Shown here in pieces: positions 43,826 through 53,605 of a stretch of DNA of 64,000 nucleotides. Source of the stretch: Archangium minus (lineage in GTDB: Bacteria > Myxococcota > Myxococcia > Myxococcales > Myxococcaceae); assembly GCF_044360475.1 (NCBI RefSeq), contig NZ_CP043494.1:9672001-9736000 (forward strand), read 5' to 3'. The notes beneath the pieces were generated by a model, which did no database searches, was not told the DNA's origin, and saw only the letters and a list, made by a program, of their open reading frames with translations. A program made the position numbers and the translations under genes. How positions within the stretch are numbered: the first letter of the stretch is position 1; each line of letters opens with the position of its first letter.

Positions 43826-46800
43826 TCAGGGCACCGGACACTGGATGGGGGTGCTCACGTCGGTGGACGGGCTGCCGTCCCCCAGCTGGCCATAACGGTT
43901 GTACCCGGTGGACCAGACCGTGCCATCCGCTCGAACGAACAGTGAGTGGCCATGTCCCAGCGCCATGGTCACCATGTCGACAGCTCCCGGCACCTGCACC
44001 GGAGTCGTACGCTGGGTGGTGCTCCCATCACCAAGCTCGCCGGTGGTGTTGGCACCCCAACCCCAGACCGACCCGTCCGTTCGCAGGACCAGGGAGTGGC
44101 TGGCGCCGGAACTGGGTGCGAAGGACTTCACCCCGCTCAGCCCCATCACCTGCACCGGCGTCCAGCGATTGACGGTCGTCCCATCCCCGAGCTGGCCATT
44201 GGAGTTGCGACCCCACGCCCACAGGGTGCCGTCCGAGCGCAGCGCCATGACGTGATCGTGGCCGCTCCAGATGGCCTGCACCCCGCTCAGCCCTACTACC
44301 TGCACCGGCGTGGTGCGCTGGGTGTTCGTCCCAATTCCGAGCTGGCCGTAGCTGTTGCTGCCCCAGGCCCACACCGTCCCGTCTGAGCGCAGCGCCACCG
44401 AGTGGTTGAGCCCTCCGGCGATGGCCTGCACCCCGCTCAGCCCTGTCACCTGCGTCGGTGTGGCACGCGCGGTCGTCGTTCCATCTCCGAGCGTCCCCCC
44501 GCCGTTGTTGCCCCAGGCCCACACCGTCCCGTCCGTGCGCAGCGCCAGCGCATGGCTGGCTCCGGGTGCGATGGCGCGTACATCACTCAGCCCCTGCACC
44601 TGCACCGGCATGATGCGCCGGGTCGTCGTCCCATCTCCCAGCTGGCCGTCGTAGTTGTCGCCCCAGGTCCACACCGTCCCGTCCGTGCGCAGCGCCATCG
44701 AGTAATACCCCCCTGCCCCAAGGGCTTGCACCCCACTCAGACCCGGCACCTGCGCGGGCGTGTTGCGTTGGACGAACGTCCCAATACCGAGCTGGCCGTA
44801 GCTGTTGTTACCCCACGCCCACACCGTCCCATCCGAGCTCAGCGCCAGCGAGTGGTACCAGCCGGCCACTGAGCCGACTGCCGTGCTGAGGCCCACCACC
44901 TGCACCAGCGTCGTGCGCTGGCCCGACTGTCCGTTGCCAAGCTGGCCCTCGAGGTTGGAGCCCCAGGCCCACACCGTGCCATCCGCGCGCATCGCCAGCC
45001 CATGGCTGTCTCCGCTCGACAGGGCCACCCCGTCGCTCAGCCCTTGCACCTGGACCGGCGAGCTATAGACCCTGCCCCGTAAGGTACCGCCAAGCTGACC
45101 GTTGCTGTCGTAGCCAGCGCCCCACACCGTCCCGTCCGAGCGCAGCATCAGCGAGTGGTACATCCCACCCGTGACAGCCACCGCTCCGCTCATGTTCTGC
45201 ATCTGCACCGGCGTGGTGGTGTTACTGCCCGTCGGGAGGCCGAGCTGACCATAGCTGTTGTAGCCCCAACCCCACACGGAGCCATCCGCGCGCACCACCA
45301 TCGAGTGGTATCGACCAGCCCCCAGGGACACCACCTTGCTCAGACCCTGAACCTGCACCGGCGACATACGGGTCGTGGTGGTTCCATCCCCAAGCTGATT
45401 GTCGCTGTTGTCGCCCCAAACCCACACCGTGCCATCCGAGCGCAGTGCCAGCGAGTGGTACCCTCCGGCCGCCACGGCCACCACTCCGCTGAGCCCGGGC
45501 ACCTGCACGGGCGTGCTACGGGTGGTGTACACCCCGAGCCCGAGCTGGCCGAGGTTGCCATTGCCCCACGCCCACACCGTGCCATCCGAGCGGAGCGCCA
45601 ACGAGTGGATATCCCCGGCCGCCATGGCCACCACTCCGCTCAGGCCCGACACCTTCACCGGCTGGGAGCGATGGGTGGTCGTCCCATCGCCGACCTGGCC
45701 ATACGTGTTCTCGCCCCAGGCCCACACCGTGCCATCCGCACGCAACGCCAGAGACAGCTGTCCCCCGGCCGCCACGGACACCACCGAGTCCAGGTTGGTC
45801 ACCTGCGCCGGGCTCGGGCGGTCATTGGTCGAGCCATCTCCGAGCTGGCCATACATGTTCTTCCCCCAGGCCCACACCGTGCCGTCCGGGCGCAGCGCCA
45901 GCGAGTGGTACCCTCCGGCCGCCACGGTCCCTACTCCCGACGAGAGACCCGAGACCTTCACGGGCGTGGCGCGGTCACTGACCGTTCCATCTCCCACCTG
46001 ACTGGCGGCATTGGAGCCCCAGGCCCACACCGTGCCGTCCGGGCGCAGCGCCAGCGAGTGGTACCCTCCGGCCGCCACGGCCACCCCTGCGACCAGGCCC
46101 GTCACCTGCACCGGCGTGGGGCGGGAGGTGCTCGTCGCATCCCCGAGTTGGCCGTGAGCGTTGTAGCCCCAGGCCCACACCGTGCCATCCGCGCGCATCG
46201 CCAAGGAGTGGTAGCCCGTGGACGACACGGCCACCATGGAGCTCAGCCCCGTCACCTGCACCGGCGTGGCGCGCTGATTGAACGTCCCGTCTCCCAGTTG
46301 GCCTTCCGAGTTGGCTCCCCAGGCCCACACGGTCCCGTCCGCGCGCACCGCCAGTGAATGGAAGTCCCCAGCCGTCAGGGACTCCACGGAGCCCAGGCCC
46401 GTCACCTGCACCGGAGTCAGGCGGTCGGTGGTGGTCCCATCTCCCAACTGGCCGTTGTAGTTGTCGCCCCAGGCCCACACGGTCCCGTCTGCGCGCACCG
46501 CCAGCGAATGGAAGTCCCCAGCCGCCACGGACACTACGGAGTCCAGGCCCACCACCTTCACGGGCGTGGAGCGATCGCTGCTCGTTCCATCCCCAAGTTG
46601 GCCGTGGGAGTTCTCACCCCAGGCCCACACCGTGCCATCCGCGCTTAGCGCCAGCGAGGAGTAGCTCCCGGCCGCCACCGCGATAACCGAGCTCAATCCC
46701 GGCACCTGGAGCGGCGTGGCGCGCGAGGCCGTCGTTCCATCTCCGAGCTGGCCATAGCCGTTGGAGCCCCAAGCCCACACCGTGCCATCCGAGCGCAGCG

Positions 46801-47152
46801 CCAGCGAGTGGAAGTCCCCGGCCGCCACGGACACCACGGCGCTCAGGCTCACGGCCTGCACAGGCGTAGCATGCGGTACCGTCGTCCCATCCCCGAGCTG
46901 GCCGTGGGCATTGGAGCCCCAGGCCCGTACCGTGCCATTCGGGCCGAGTGCCAGGGAGTGCTCGGCTCCCGCCGCCAACTTCGCGAATGTTGGCCGGGTG
47001 CTCTCCGACTCCCGCACGGCCTGGGAAACCGAATCCACCGCCCCACCCTCTCTACCCGCGGGCGCCTCGCAGCCCGCCAGGAGCAAGGCCCCCAGCAATG
47101 CTCCCAATGCGAGACACCAGGGTCCCGCAGCTGCAGCTCTCTTCTCTGTCAT
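43826..47152 (-). CDS. RCC1-repeat beta-propeller lipoprotein with 21 repeats
   Basis: This 1108-residue protein has a lipoprotein signal ending LLLAGC (Cys28). It then has an uninterrupted array of RCC1 units of about 50 residues, each with H-S-L-A-L-R-x-D-G-T-V-W-A-W-G-x-N-x-x-G-Q-L-G-D-G as core. I count 21 such cores, which would build three seven-bladed propellers. It is probably anchored to the outer membrane and exposed for binding. The ATG at 47150-47152 follows GGAGAG. It is divergent from a Kelch/Ig lipoprotein gene. The repeats are similar at DNA level, so the locus may change by recombination. Confidence 0.92.
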   Translation of the reverse strand: MTEKRAAAAGPWCLALGALLGALLLAGCEAPAGREGGAVDSVSQAVRESESTRPTFAKLAAGAEHSLALGPNGTVRAWGSNAHGQLGDGTTVPHATPVQAVSLSAVVSVAAGDFHSLALRSDGTVWAWGSNGYGQLGDGTTASRATPLQVPGLSSVIAVAAGSYSSLALSADGTVWAWGENSHGQLGDGTSSDRSTPVKVVGLDSVVSVAAGDFHSLAVRADGTVWAWGDNYNGQLGDGTTTDRLTPVQVTGLGSVESLTAGDFHSLAVRADGTVWAWGANSEGQLGDGTFNQRATPVQVTGLSSMVAVSSTGYHSLAMRADGTVWAWGYNAHGQLGDATSTSRPTPVQVTGLVAGVAVAAGGYHSLALRPDGTVWAWGSNAASQVGDGTVSDRATPVKVSGLSSGVGTVAAGGYHSLALRPDGTVWAWGKNMYGQLGDGSTNDRPSPAQVTNLDSVVSVAAGGQLSLALRADGTVWAWGENTYGQVGDGTTTHRSQPVKVSGLSGVVAMAAGDIHSLALRSDGTVWAWGNGNLGQLGLGVYTTRSTPVQVPGLSGVVAVAAGGYHSLALRSDGTVWVWGDNSDNQLGDGTTTTRMSPVQVQGLSKVVSLGAGRYHSMVVRADGSVWGWGYNSYGQLGLPTGSNTTTPVQMQNMSGAVAVTGGMYHSLMLRSDGTVWGAGYDSNGQLGGTLRGRVYSSPVQVQGLSDGVALSSGDSHGLAMRADGTVWAWGSNLEGQLGNGQSGQRTTLVQVVGLSTAVGSVAGWYHSLALSSDGTVWAWGNNSYGQLGIGTFVQRNTPAQVPGLSGVQALGAGGYYSMALRTDGTVWTWGDNYDGQLGDGTTTRRIMPVQVQGLSDVRAIAPGASHALALRTDGTVWAWGNNGGGTLGDGTTTARATPTQVTGLSGVQAIAGGLNHSVALRSDGTVWAWGSNSYGQLGIGTNTQRTTPVQVVGLSGVQAIWSGHDHVMALRSDGTLWAWGRNSNGQLGDGTTVNRWTPVQVMGLSGVKSFAPSSGASHSLVLRTDGSVWGWGANTTGELGDGSTTQRTTPVQVPGAVDMVTMALGHGHSLFVRADGTVWSTGYNRYGQLGDGSPSTDVSTPIQCPVP

Positions 47153-47326
47153 GTGTCTCTCCCCCTCCCTCTGGAGGCCATTGTTCCCAGCTATCACGTG
47201 GCACCGACACACAACCTGACAGTCACCGCAATCTCTCTCTTACAGGTGGCTCCCATGTCAGAGCCGGACGATAGAGACGTCTGCTGTGGGGATTTCGAAA
47301 GACAGCTCTCCTCGGAGGGGGATGAA

Positions 47327-50221
47327 ATGAAACATCAGCTCGAGGCAATAGGACTGCTCGTCGCGGCCACATGGCTGGGCGCAGGTTGCAACACCCATCA
47401 TGCAGAGGAGGAGCGGGTGCGGACCACCCCGGCCGCGCTCACCCAGCCCACGGGGGCCATGTTCGAGCCACGGCAGCTTCACCAGGCCGTCACGCTCGCG
47501 GATGGCCGCGTGCTGGCGGTCGGCGGACTGACGTCCTCGGGCCAGGTCTCGAGTTATACCGAGGCCTACCGTCCCTCCACCAATGACTGGGTCTACACGG
47601 GCTACGTGTCGGTGCCTCGCTACGACTTCTCGGCGACCCGACTCTCCAATGGAAAGGTGCTGATCGCCGGAGGCCTGGGCTCGGTGGTGTTGAGCGGCGC
47701 TGAGCTATTCGATCCCGCTTCGGAGACCTGGAGCACGACGGGCTCGATGGCGATCCCTCGCTCGAAGGCCGCCGCCACGCTGCTGTCGGATGGCCGCGTC
47801 CTGGTGACGGGCGGCCAACTCGCCACGGGCGGCAATGCGAACAGCGCTGAGATCTACAACCCGTCGAGCGGGACCTGGTCCACGGCGGCGGCCATGAACT
47901 ACACCCGGCTGAAGCACACAGCCACGCGCCTCACAGATGGCCGAGTGCTGGTGGCCGGTACGTTCGGCAACATCACCACGTGTGAGATTTACAATCCCTC
48001 TACCAACACCTGGAGCAACGCGGGCAACAGCAACCAGCCGCATGGCTCGGGTGCTGCCGTGCTCCTGCCCTCCGGCAAGGTGCTCGTCGTGGGCGGAGAT
48101 ACCACCGCGGGAGCGGCGAGCGCAGAGCTGTATGACCCGGCGGCCAACACCTGGACGCTCACCGGCTCGCTCGCGCAGGGACGCAAGAACCATGGGCTGA
48201 TCCTCCTCTCCAATGGCGACGTGCTGGCGATGGGCGGCCAGAACGCAAGCGGAGCCTGGCTCTCCTCGGTGGAGCGGTGGACCGCCGCGACGGGTACCTG
48301 GACAGCCGAACAACCCCTCGCTTCGGCTCGTTCGTACCTGACGGCCAACCTGCTGGCCGATGGCAGCGTGCTGGTGGTGGGTGGGGCCAGCTCACCAGGG
48401 GCGGAGCGCTACACCCCCGGGAACGGGACCTGTGTGCCCACCACCTGCGTCGCGCAAGGGAAGAACTGTGGAAGCATCCCGGACGGCTGCGGCGGCACGC
48501 TCCAGTGCGGCACCTGCGGCTCGGGCCAGGTGTGCAGCACCCAGAACGTCTGCACCACCGCGAGCCAGGTCGTGACGGCCGTATACGACAGCACGCGCCG
48601 CGTGCCGGTGTGCTCCACCGTCGGCACGGAGTGCACCTCGGGCACGCTGCTCAACGGCCGCGCCCAGCTCGGCCCCGAGGCCAACGCCCCCAACACCCTG
48701 AATGCCTCGTGCGCGGACGGCACGTCGGGTGCCTACCATAGCGATGAGTCGCTGGACCGGCTGCGCGTGGTGAGCGTGGACGGCACCCGACTGACCGCTG
48801 GCAAGCAGGTCCGCATCGAGGCAACCGTCTGGGTGTGGGGCGCCTCGTCGGATCAGCTGGACCTCTACGCCGCCGCCAACGCCAACAGCCCGAGCTGGAC
48901 CTTCCTCGGCACCCTCACGTCCACGGCCAGCGGTGCCCAGGTGCTCTCGCAAACCTACACCCTGCCGCAGCAGGCCGGCCTCCAGGTCATCCGTGGCCTC
49001 TTCCGGTATGGGGGAAGCGCGACCGGGCCCTGCGTGAGCGGCTCCTACAACGACCATGACGACCTGGTGTTCGCCGTCGACTCCTCGGACTCCGTGGCCC
49101 CCGTGACGTCGCTCACGTCCCCAGCCGCGGGCACCCTGCTGACGGGCACCGTCACGCTCTCCGCCTCCGCCTCCGACAACGTGGGCGTCACGCGCGTGGA
49201 GTTCTATGACGGCACCACCCCGCTCGGCAGCAGCACGTCCTCGCCCTACTCCTTCCTGTGGAATACCCGCACCGTGGCGAATGGGGCGCACACCCTATCC
49301 ACCAAGGCCTACGACGCGGCAGGGAACGTGGGCTCCTCGGCGTCCGTCACGGTCACCATCGACAACGACAAGACCGCCCCCCAGGTGTCCCTCACCGAGC
49401 CCACGGCGGGCGCCACACTGACGGGCACCGTCACCCTCTCCGCCTCCGCCTCCGACAACGTGGGCGTCACGCGCGTGGATTTCTATGACGGCACCACCCC
49501 ACTCGGCAGCGACACGTCCGAGCCGTACACCCTGAGCTGGGCCACTCGTTCGGCGGCCAATGGGACGCACACCCTGCTCGCCAAGGCTTACGACGAGGGA
49601 GGGAATGTGGGTACCTCCACGAGCATCCAGGTGAACCTGAGCAACGACCTGACGGCCCCCGTCATCTCCATCGCCTCACCGGCCAGCGGTGCGACGGTGC
49701 GAGGAATCGTGCCCCTCAGCGTCAACGCGACGGACAACGTCGGAGTGATCCTCGTGCAGTACGTCATTGACGGTGCGGTCCAGTCGACCCAGACCGAGTC
49801 GCCCTTCCACGGCGCCTGGGACACGTCACGGGTGGAAAACGGGACGCATACCCTCCAGGCCATCGCCCACGATGCGGCGGGTAACACGAGCACCTCGGCA
49901 ACCGTCAGCGTCACCGTTGACAACGACTTCGTCGCGCCCCGGGTATCGCTCCGAATGCCCGCTCCAGGCACGACGGTGACGGGGACCGTTGTCCTCTCCG
50001 CCTCCGCCACGGACAACGTGCGCGTCACGCGCGTGGAGTTCTACGACGAGGGCAGCCTGCTGGGCAGCGACACCACCGCACCGTACACCTGGAGCTGGAA
50101 CACGACCTCGCTGCCCAACGGCTCCCGGACCCTGAGCGTCAAGGCCCACGATGCCGCGGGGAACGAGAGCACCTCGGCGGCCGTCATCGTCACCGTCTCC
50201 AACGGTGCCACGTCGCCCTAG
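47327..50221 (+). CDS. Kelch-propeller lipoprotein with Cys-rich linker and four Ig-like domains
   Basis: This 964-residue protein has a lipoprotein signal with Cys21 in LGAGC. Seven Kelch-type repeats follow, each with a DGRVLxxGG-like strand, between about residues 50 and 365: one propeller. A cysteine-rich linker then has CVPTTCVAQGKNCGS and CGTCGSGQVC. Next is a beta domain of about 180 residues, and four bacterial Ig-like repeats of about 93-95 residues end the protein (each with SDNVGVTRVEFYDG-like core). The ATG at 47327 follows GGAGGGG. It is probably a surface or secreted adhesin-like protein. It is divergent from the RCC1 lipoprotein and ends at a perfect hairpin. Confidence 0.88.
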   Translation: MKHQLEAIGLLVAATWLGAGCNTHHAEEERVRTTPAALTQPTGAMFEPRQLHQAVTLADGRVLAVGGLTSSGQVSSYTEAYRPSTNDWVYTGYVSVPRYDFSATRLSNGKVLIAGGLGSVVLSGAELFDPASETWSTTGSMAIPRSKAAATLLSDGRVLVTGGQLATGGNANSAEIYNPSSGTWSTAAAMNYTRLKHTATRLTDGRVLVAGTFGNITTCEIYNPSTNTWSNAGNSNQPHGSGAAVLLPSGKVLVVGGDTTAGAASAELYDPAANTWTLTGSLAQGRKNHGLILLSNGDVLAMGGQNASGAWLSSVERWTAATGTWTAEQPLASARSYLTANLLADGSVLVVGGASSPGAERYTPGNGTCVPTTCVAQGKNCGSIPDGCGGTLQCGTCGSGQVCSTQNVCTTASQVVTAVYDSTRRVPVCSTVGTECTSGTLLNGRAQLGPEANAPNTLNASCADGTSGAYHSDESLDRLRVVSVDGTRLTAGKQVRIEATVWVWGASSDQLDLYAAANANSPSWTFLGTLTSTASGAQVLSQTYTLPQQAGLQVIRGLFRYGGSATGPCVSGSYNDHDDLVFAVDSSDSVAPVTSLTSPAAGTLLTGTVTLSASASDNVGVTRVEFYDGTTPLGSSTSSPYSFLWNTRTVANGAHTLSTKAYDAAGNVGSSASVTVTIDNDKTAPQVSLTEPTAGATLTGTVTLSASASDNVGVTRVDFYDGTTPLGSDTSEPYTLSWATRSAANGTHTLLAKAYDEGGNVGTSTSIQVNLSNDLTAPVISIASPASGATVRGIVPLSVNATDNVGVILVQYVIDGAVQSTQTESPFHGAWDTSRVENGTHTLQAIAHDAAGNTSTSATVSVTVDNDFVAPRVSLRMPAPGTTVTGTVVLSASATDNVRVTRVEFYDEGSLLGSDTTAPYTWSWNTTSLPNGSRTLSVKAHDAAGNESTSAAVIVTVSNGATSP
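49139..49510 (+). repeat. Near-identical DNA repeats inside the Ig-like domains
   Basis: A 93-bp segment at about 49139-49231 recurs at about 49418-49510 with three mismatches by eye, offset by 279 bp (93 codons). It covers the strand region of Ig-like units 1 and 2. The high identity points to recent duplication or gene conversion. Confidence 0.7.
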
Positions 50222-50261
50222 GACGAGCGTTGACGGCCCGGTGGTGCCCCAGGTAGGGACT

Positions 50262-50288
50262 GGGGTGGACGGGAGCTCCGTCCACCCC
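50262..50288. terminator. Bidirectional terminator hairpin
   Basis: A perfect 11-bp stem, GGGGTGGACGG (50262-50272) with CCGTCCACCCC (50278-50288), and a 5-base loop lie between the convergent Kelch/Ig and histidine kinase genes. The kinase stop begins at 50290, directly beside it. Confidence 0.8.
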
Positions 50289-50289
50289 G

Positions 50290-53200
50290 TCAGCGCAGAC
50301 GCAAGACTCGACGTATCCAGCGCCGCCCTCTGTCCCCGGCACGCGAGACGTAGGCCCGAGCGGCGGAGAGCGAGAGGACCACCTCGGTGCCCTGTCCAAC
50401 GCCGCTCTGGATGTCCAGGCGCGCCCCTAGCTTCTCCGCCCGCTCGCGCATGCCGCGAAGTCCCCAGTGGCCGGCTCGGCCAGCGCTGAGGATCAACGAG
50501 TCAATCCCACGCCCATTGTCGCGGAAGCGCAGGCGCAGCTCGTCCACGCCGTACGAAATCTCGACTTCGATCTCGCTCGCGTCCGCGTGCTGGAAGGCAT
50601 TGAAGAGGGCCTCGCGGCCGATACGGTAGAGTTCGTCGGCGACGAGCGGATCCAATGCACGCAAGGCGCCCTCGACGACGATGCGGAAGGCCAGGGCATG
50701 ATTCTCGCCGAACTCGCTCGCGATCGCCGTGAAGGCGTTGGTGAGGTCCGGCAGGCCGCCGCTCGACGCACGCAACTCCCGCACCCGATCCCTCCCCTCG
50801 ACGAGCACATCGTCCGCACGGTCGAGCGCCCGTTCGATCCCCGCTCGGAGTTCCCCCTGCGGCAGGCGCGCGGTGGCCGCCTGGAAGTGCAGCATCAATC
50901 CCTGGATGCCCTGCAACAGCGTGTCGTGAAGCTCGCGGGCGATCCGCTCGCGCTCTGCATGGCGTTCCTCCAGGCGCTGGCGCACGCGCGCCGTCATCTG
51001 CCGCAGGCGGAGGATGTACAGCAGCCACAACAGCCCCGACGCGACGAGCACACAGAGCGCCAGGAACCAGCGAGTCTCGAAGAACGTCGGCTCAATCTCG
51101 AACGCGAGTGATGCGCCCTGTTCGTTCCACACGCCATCGTCGTTGGCGGCGATGACCCGGAAGCGGTAGTGGCCCGGCCTGAGGTTCGTATAGATGGCCT
51201 CGCGCCGTGAGCCCGGATCCTGCCAGCCGTCGTCCACGCCATCGAGGCGGTAACGGAAGGCGACACGCTCAGGCACGGCGAGGCTGAGCGCGCTGTAGTC
51301 AATCTTCAGGCTGCGCGTGAGCGGCGGCAGCCGGAGGTCAGCCCGCGGCGCATAGCGCTGATCGCCGGCGATGATGGAGCGAATCACGACAGACGGTGGC
51401 AGGGGGTTGTGATGAATGCGTTCCGGATCGATCCACGCAAGACCGTCCGTCGCGGCGAACCAGAGTTTCCCGTCCGTGCCTTCGACCAGCGTCGGGAGGG
51501 GCCGAACCTGCTGCGCGGCGCCCGGCATGCCGTCCAGCATATCGAAGAGCTCGAAAGGCATCCGGAAGTCCGGCTCGGCGAGCGCCCGGCGGAGGTCGTT
51601 CGCCGAGATACGCACGGCGCCCGCATTGCCGTTCACCCAGAGCGTCCCATCCCGCGTCCGCAACAAGCCCGTGACACCGGTGAGCACGTCCGGCCGCGTG
51701 GCGACGAGCGGACGGAAGCGTCGGCCGTCGAAGGCAGCCATCCCCAGCTCACCGCCCACGAGCGTGTCCGGGCCCGGAAGGATCGCGCTCACGATTCCTG
51801 TCCGCAAGCCGTCGGCCTCGGAGAACACCTGCGCCTTCGAGCCCTCCACGATGGCCAGCGTGTTCTGGCCGTACCCCAACCACATGCGCCCCTGCTCGTC
51901 CGTCACGATGCGGGTAGGAGGCAGCTCCGGCAGGTGGGCGATACCACCGCGCGGTGTCCACGTGTCGCCGTCCAGCCTGTAGGCGGTCGACGCACGAAAG
52001 GACATCCACAGCCGCCCGGCCCCGTCGCGCATGATGGCCTGCACCCTGTTGCCCTCTTCCTTCTTCGGAACGGCCAGGGGTGTGAATTTCCCGTCGGCGA
52101 AGCGCCACGCGCCCTGAGAACCGGCCAGCAGCATGCTGCCGTCCGTATCGCGGTAGGCCGCCGTCACTTCGCCGGAGAAGCCAGGTACGAGGCTCGGGCG
52201 CGGCTCCAGCCGCCACAAGCGATCGGTAAGGCCGCTATTGGTCGCCGTCCCGGCCCACATCGCGCCGGCTTCACCAGGCAGCAGTGCGAAGTACACCAGC
52301 GGCTCGGGGAACCGGACGGTCGTGACATCGTTGCGCCGGAAGCGGTCGAGCCCGAGCTTCGTCCCCACCCAGATACTGCCTTCTCGATCCTCCAGCAGGA
52401 TCATCGCGGAATCGGACGACAGGCCGTCCGACGCCAAGAACATGTCGCTGGAGAGAGTCCGCCGGCGGAGGGGTAGGTTGGAGGCGTAGGGATTCTCGAG
52501 GCGACAGACGGAATTGGGACAAGAAATCCCCCACAAGGCGCCCTCGCGGTCGAAGAGGAGCGAGTCCGATTCCAGTGACGCGTCTTCGGAGAATGTGGCC
52601 GACCGCGGCGGCACATCGGGACCGAGAAGCGGGCTGAATCCACTTTTGTCGTACTTCCAAAGGGTCCCGTCGTTCGTGCGAAACAAGCCGGCGCTCGGCT
52701 GTGCGTTGGTTTCGACACGTTCGAAGCGCCGCGCCCCCATGCGAAGCACATAGACGCCATCGTCTGTGGAGGCCCACAGGGTACCCGTCCGGTCTCGAAC
52801 GAGCGAGGCGCCGCCAGGTACCGAGAAACCCCATCGCGCGTCGGCCAGCTGCCAGGCCCCCTGCTCGAGCACGTAGAGGCCCTTGGCGGTCGCCACCCAG
52901 AGCCGCCCCTCTCCATCCTCCTCGAAATTCTCGATGGGCGAGCCCTGCGGAAGGCCTTCCTTGGAGCCGTAATGGGTCACCACGCCGTCCTTGAGGAAAC
53001 CGGCGCCACCGTAGGAGTAGCCCACCCACAATCCACCCGACCGGGAGGCGAACAGAATGTTGACCGAGCGCGACACCGAGCTGCCCTCTGGCAGCAGGTC
53101 GTATCGCTCGAACACGACCCCGTCGAAGCGCCAGAGCCCCGCGGACGTGCCCAGCCAGAGCCAACCGTCCTGGGTCTGCGCCATGGTCCAGATGCCCGCG

Positions 53201-53385
53201 GGTGCGCCGTCCTTGAGCGTCCACGCGGTATGGTGGAAATCCCTGATGAGGCGGGCCGGCTCCGCCGCGTGCGCGCCACTGAACGCGCAGCACATCAGCA
53301 AGCCGAGGCCCGTGATGCATCGCAGCCACCTCGCGGTCGCCCCGCGAGCCAAAGCCCGCCTGCCGGCAGGTCCTGGGTCCGTCAT
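50290..53385 (-). CDS. Propeller sensor histidine kinase (Reg_prop, Y_Y_Y, HisKA_3)
   Basis: This 1031-residue protein has a signal peptide ending GAHA. A periplasmic two-component-regulator propeller of about 650 residues follows (repeats such as DGWLWLGTSAGLWRFDG). Then come a Y_Y_Y domain (ALSLAVPERVAFRYRLDGVDDGW), a membrane helix near 780, a HisKA_3 helix with the phospho-accepting His in ARELHDTLLQG near 818, and an HATPase with DNGRGID and GLRGMRERAEKLG. It is a hybrid-type extracellular sensor kinase without receiver domain. No response regulator gene is adjacent. A GTG at 53400 is an alternative start. Confidence 0.92.
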   Translation of the reverse strand: MTDPGPAGRRALARGATARWLRCITGLGLLMCCAFSGAHAAEPARLIRDFHHTAWTLKDGAPAGIWTMAQTQDGWLWLGTSAGLWRFDGVVFERYDLLPEGSSVSRSVNILFASRSGGLWVGYSYGGAGFLKDGVVTHYGSKEGLPQGSPIENFEEDGEGRLWVATAKGLYVLEQGAWQLADARWGFSVPGGASLVRDRTGTLWASTDDGVYVLRMGARRFERVETNAQPSAGLFRTNDGTLWKYDKSGFSPLLGPDVPPRSATFSEDASLESDSLLFDREGALWGISCPNSVCRLENPYASNLPLRRRTLSSDMFLASDGLSSDSAMILLEDREGSIWVGTKLGLDRFRRNDVTTVRFPEPLVYFALLPGEAGAMWAGTATNSGLTDRLWRLEPRPSLVPGFSGEVTAAYRDTDGSMLLAGSQGAWRFADGKFTPLAVPKKEEGNRVQAIMRDGAGRLWMSFRASTAYRLDGDTWTPRGGIAHLPELPPTRIVTDEQGRMWLGYGQNTLAIVEGSKAQVFSEADGLRTGIVSAILPGPDTLVGGELGMAAFDGRRFRPLVATRPDVLTGVTGLLRTRDGTLWVNGNAGAVRISANDLRRALAEPDFRMPFELFDMLDGMPGAAQQVRPLPTLVEGTDGKLWFAATDGLAWIDPERIHHNPLPPSVVIRSIIAGDQRYAPRADLRLPPLTRSLKIDYSALSLAVPERVAFRYRLDGVDDGWQDPGSRREAIYTNLRPGHYRFRVIAANDDGVWNEQGASLAFEIEPTFFETRWFLALCVLVASGLLWLLYILRLRQMTARVRQRLEERHAERERIARELHDTLLQGIQGLMLHFQAATARLPQGELRAGIERALDRADDVLVEGRDRVRELRASSGGLPDLTNAFTAIASEFGENHALAFRIVVEGALRALDPLVADELYRIGREALFNAFQHADASEIEVEISYGVDELRLRFRDNGRGIDSLILSAGRAGHWGLRGMRERAEKLGARLDIQSGVGQGTEVVLSLSAARAYVSRAGDRGRRWIRRVLRLR

Positions 53386-53605
53386 TCCGATGGTCTCCAC
53401 GGAGCGGAAGCTACACGCTCACAGCGCGGAAGCCCCAGGTGAAAGCAGGTCGAGGCGGACCCCGACCAAGAGAGCGAGTTCCCCATGCCGCCCATCCTAG
53501 AGGTTGTTCGCACTCAGAACGACTCGAGGAAGGAGCGCACCACCAGGGCCGAGTTGCCCGCAGCGAGCTGGAAGTTTGAGGCCTATGTGCCTCGGGGGGG
53601 CTCCC

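Noticed and set aside
43826..47152. CRISPR-like or satellite repeat array
   Set aside because: The regular repeats are about 150 bp, in frame and encode RCC1 units; there are no short direct repeats with unique spacers.
53578..53600. Small GAGGC/GCCTC hairpin after the SDR-QorB gene
   Set aside because: The stem is only five to six bases with no T-tract; too weak to call a terminator.
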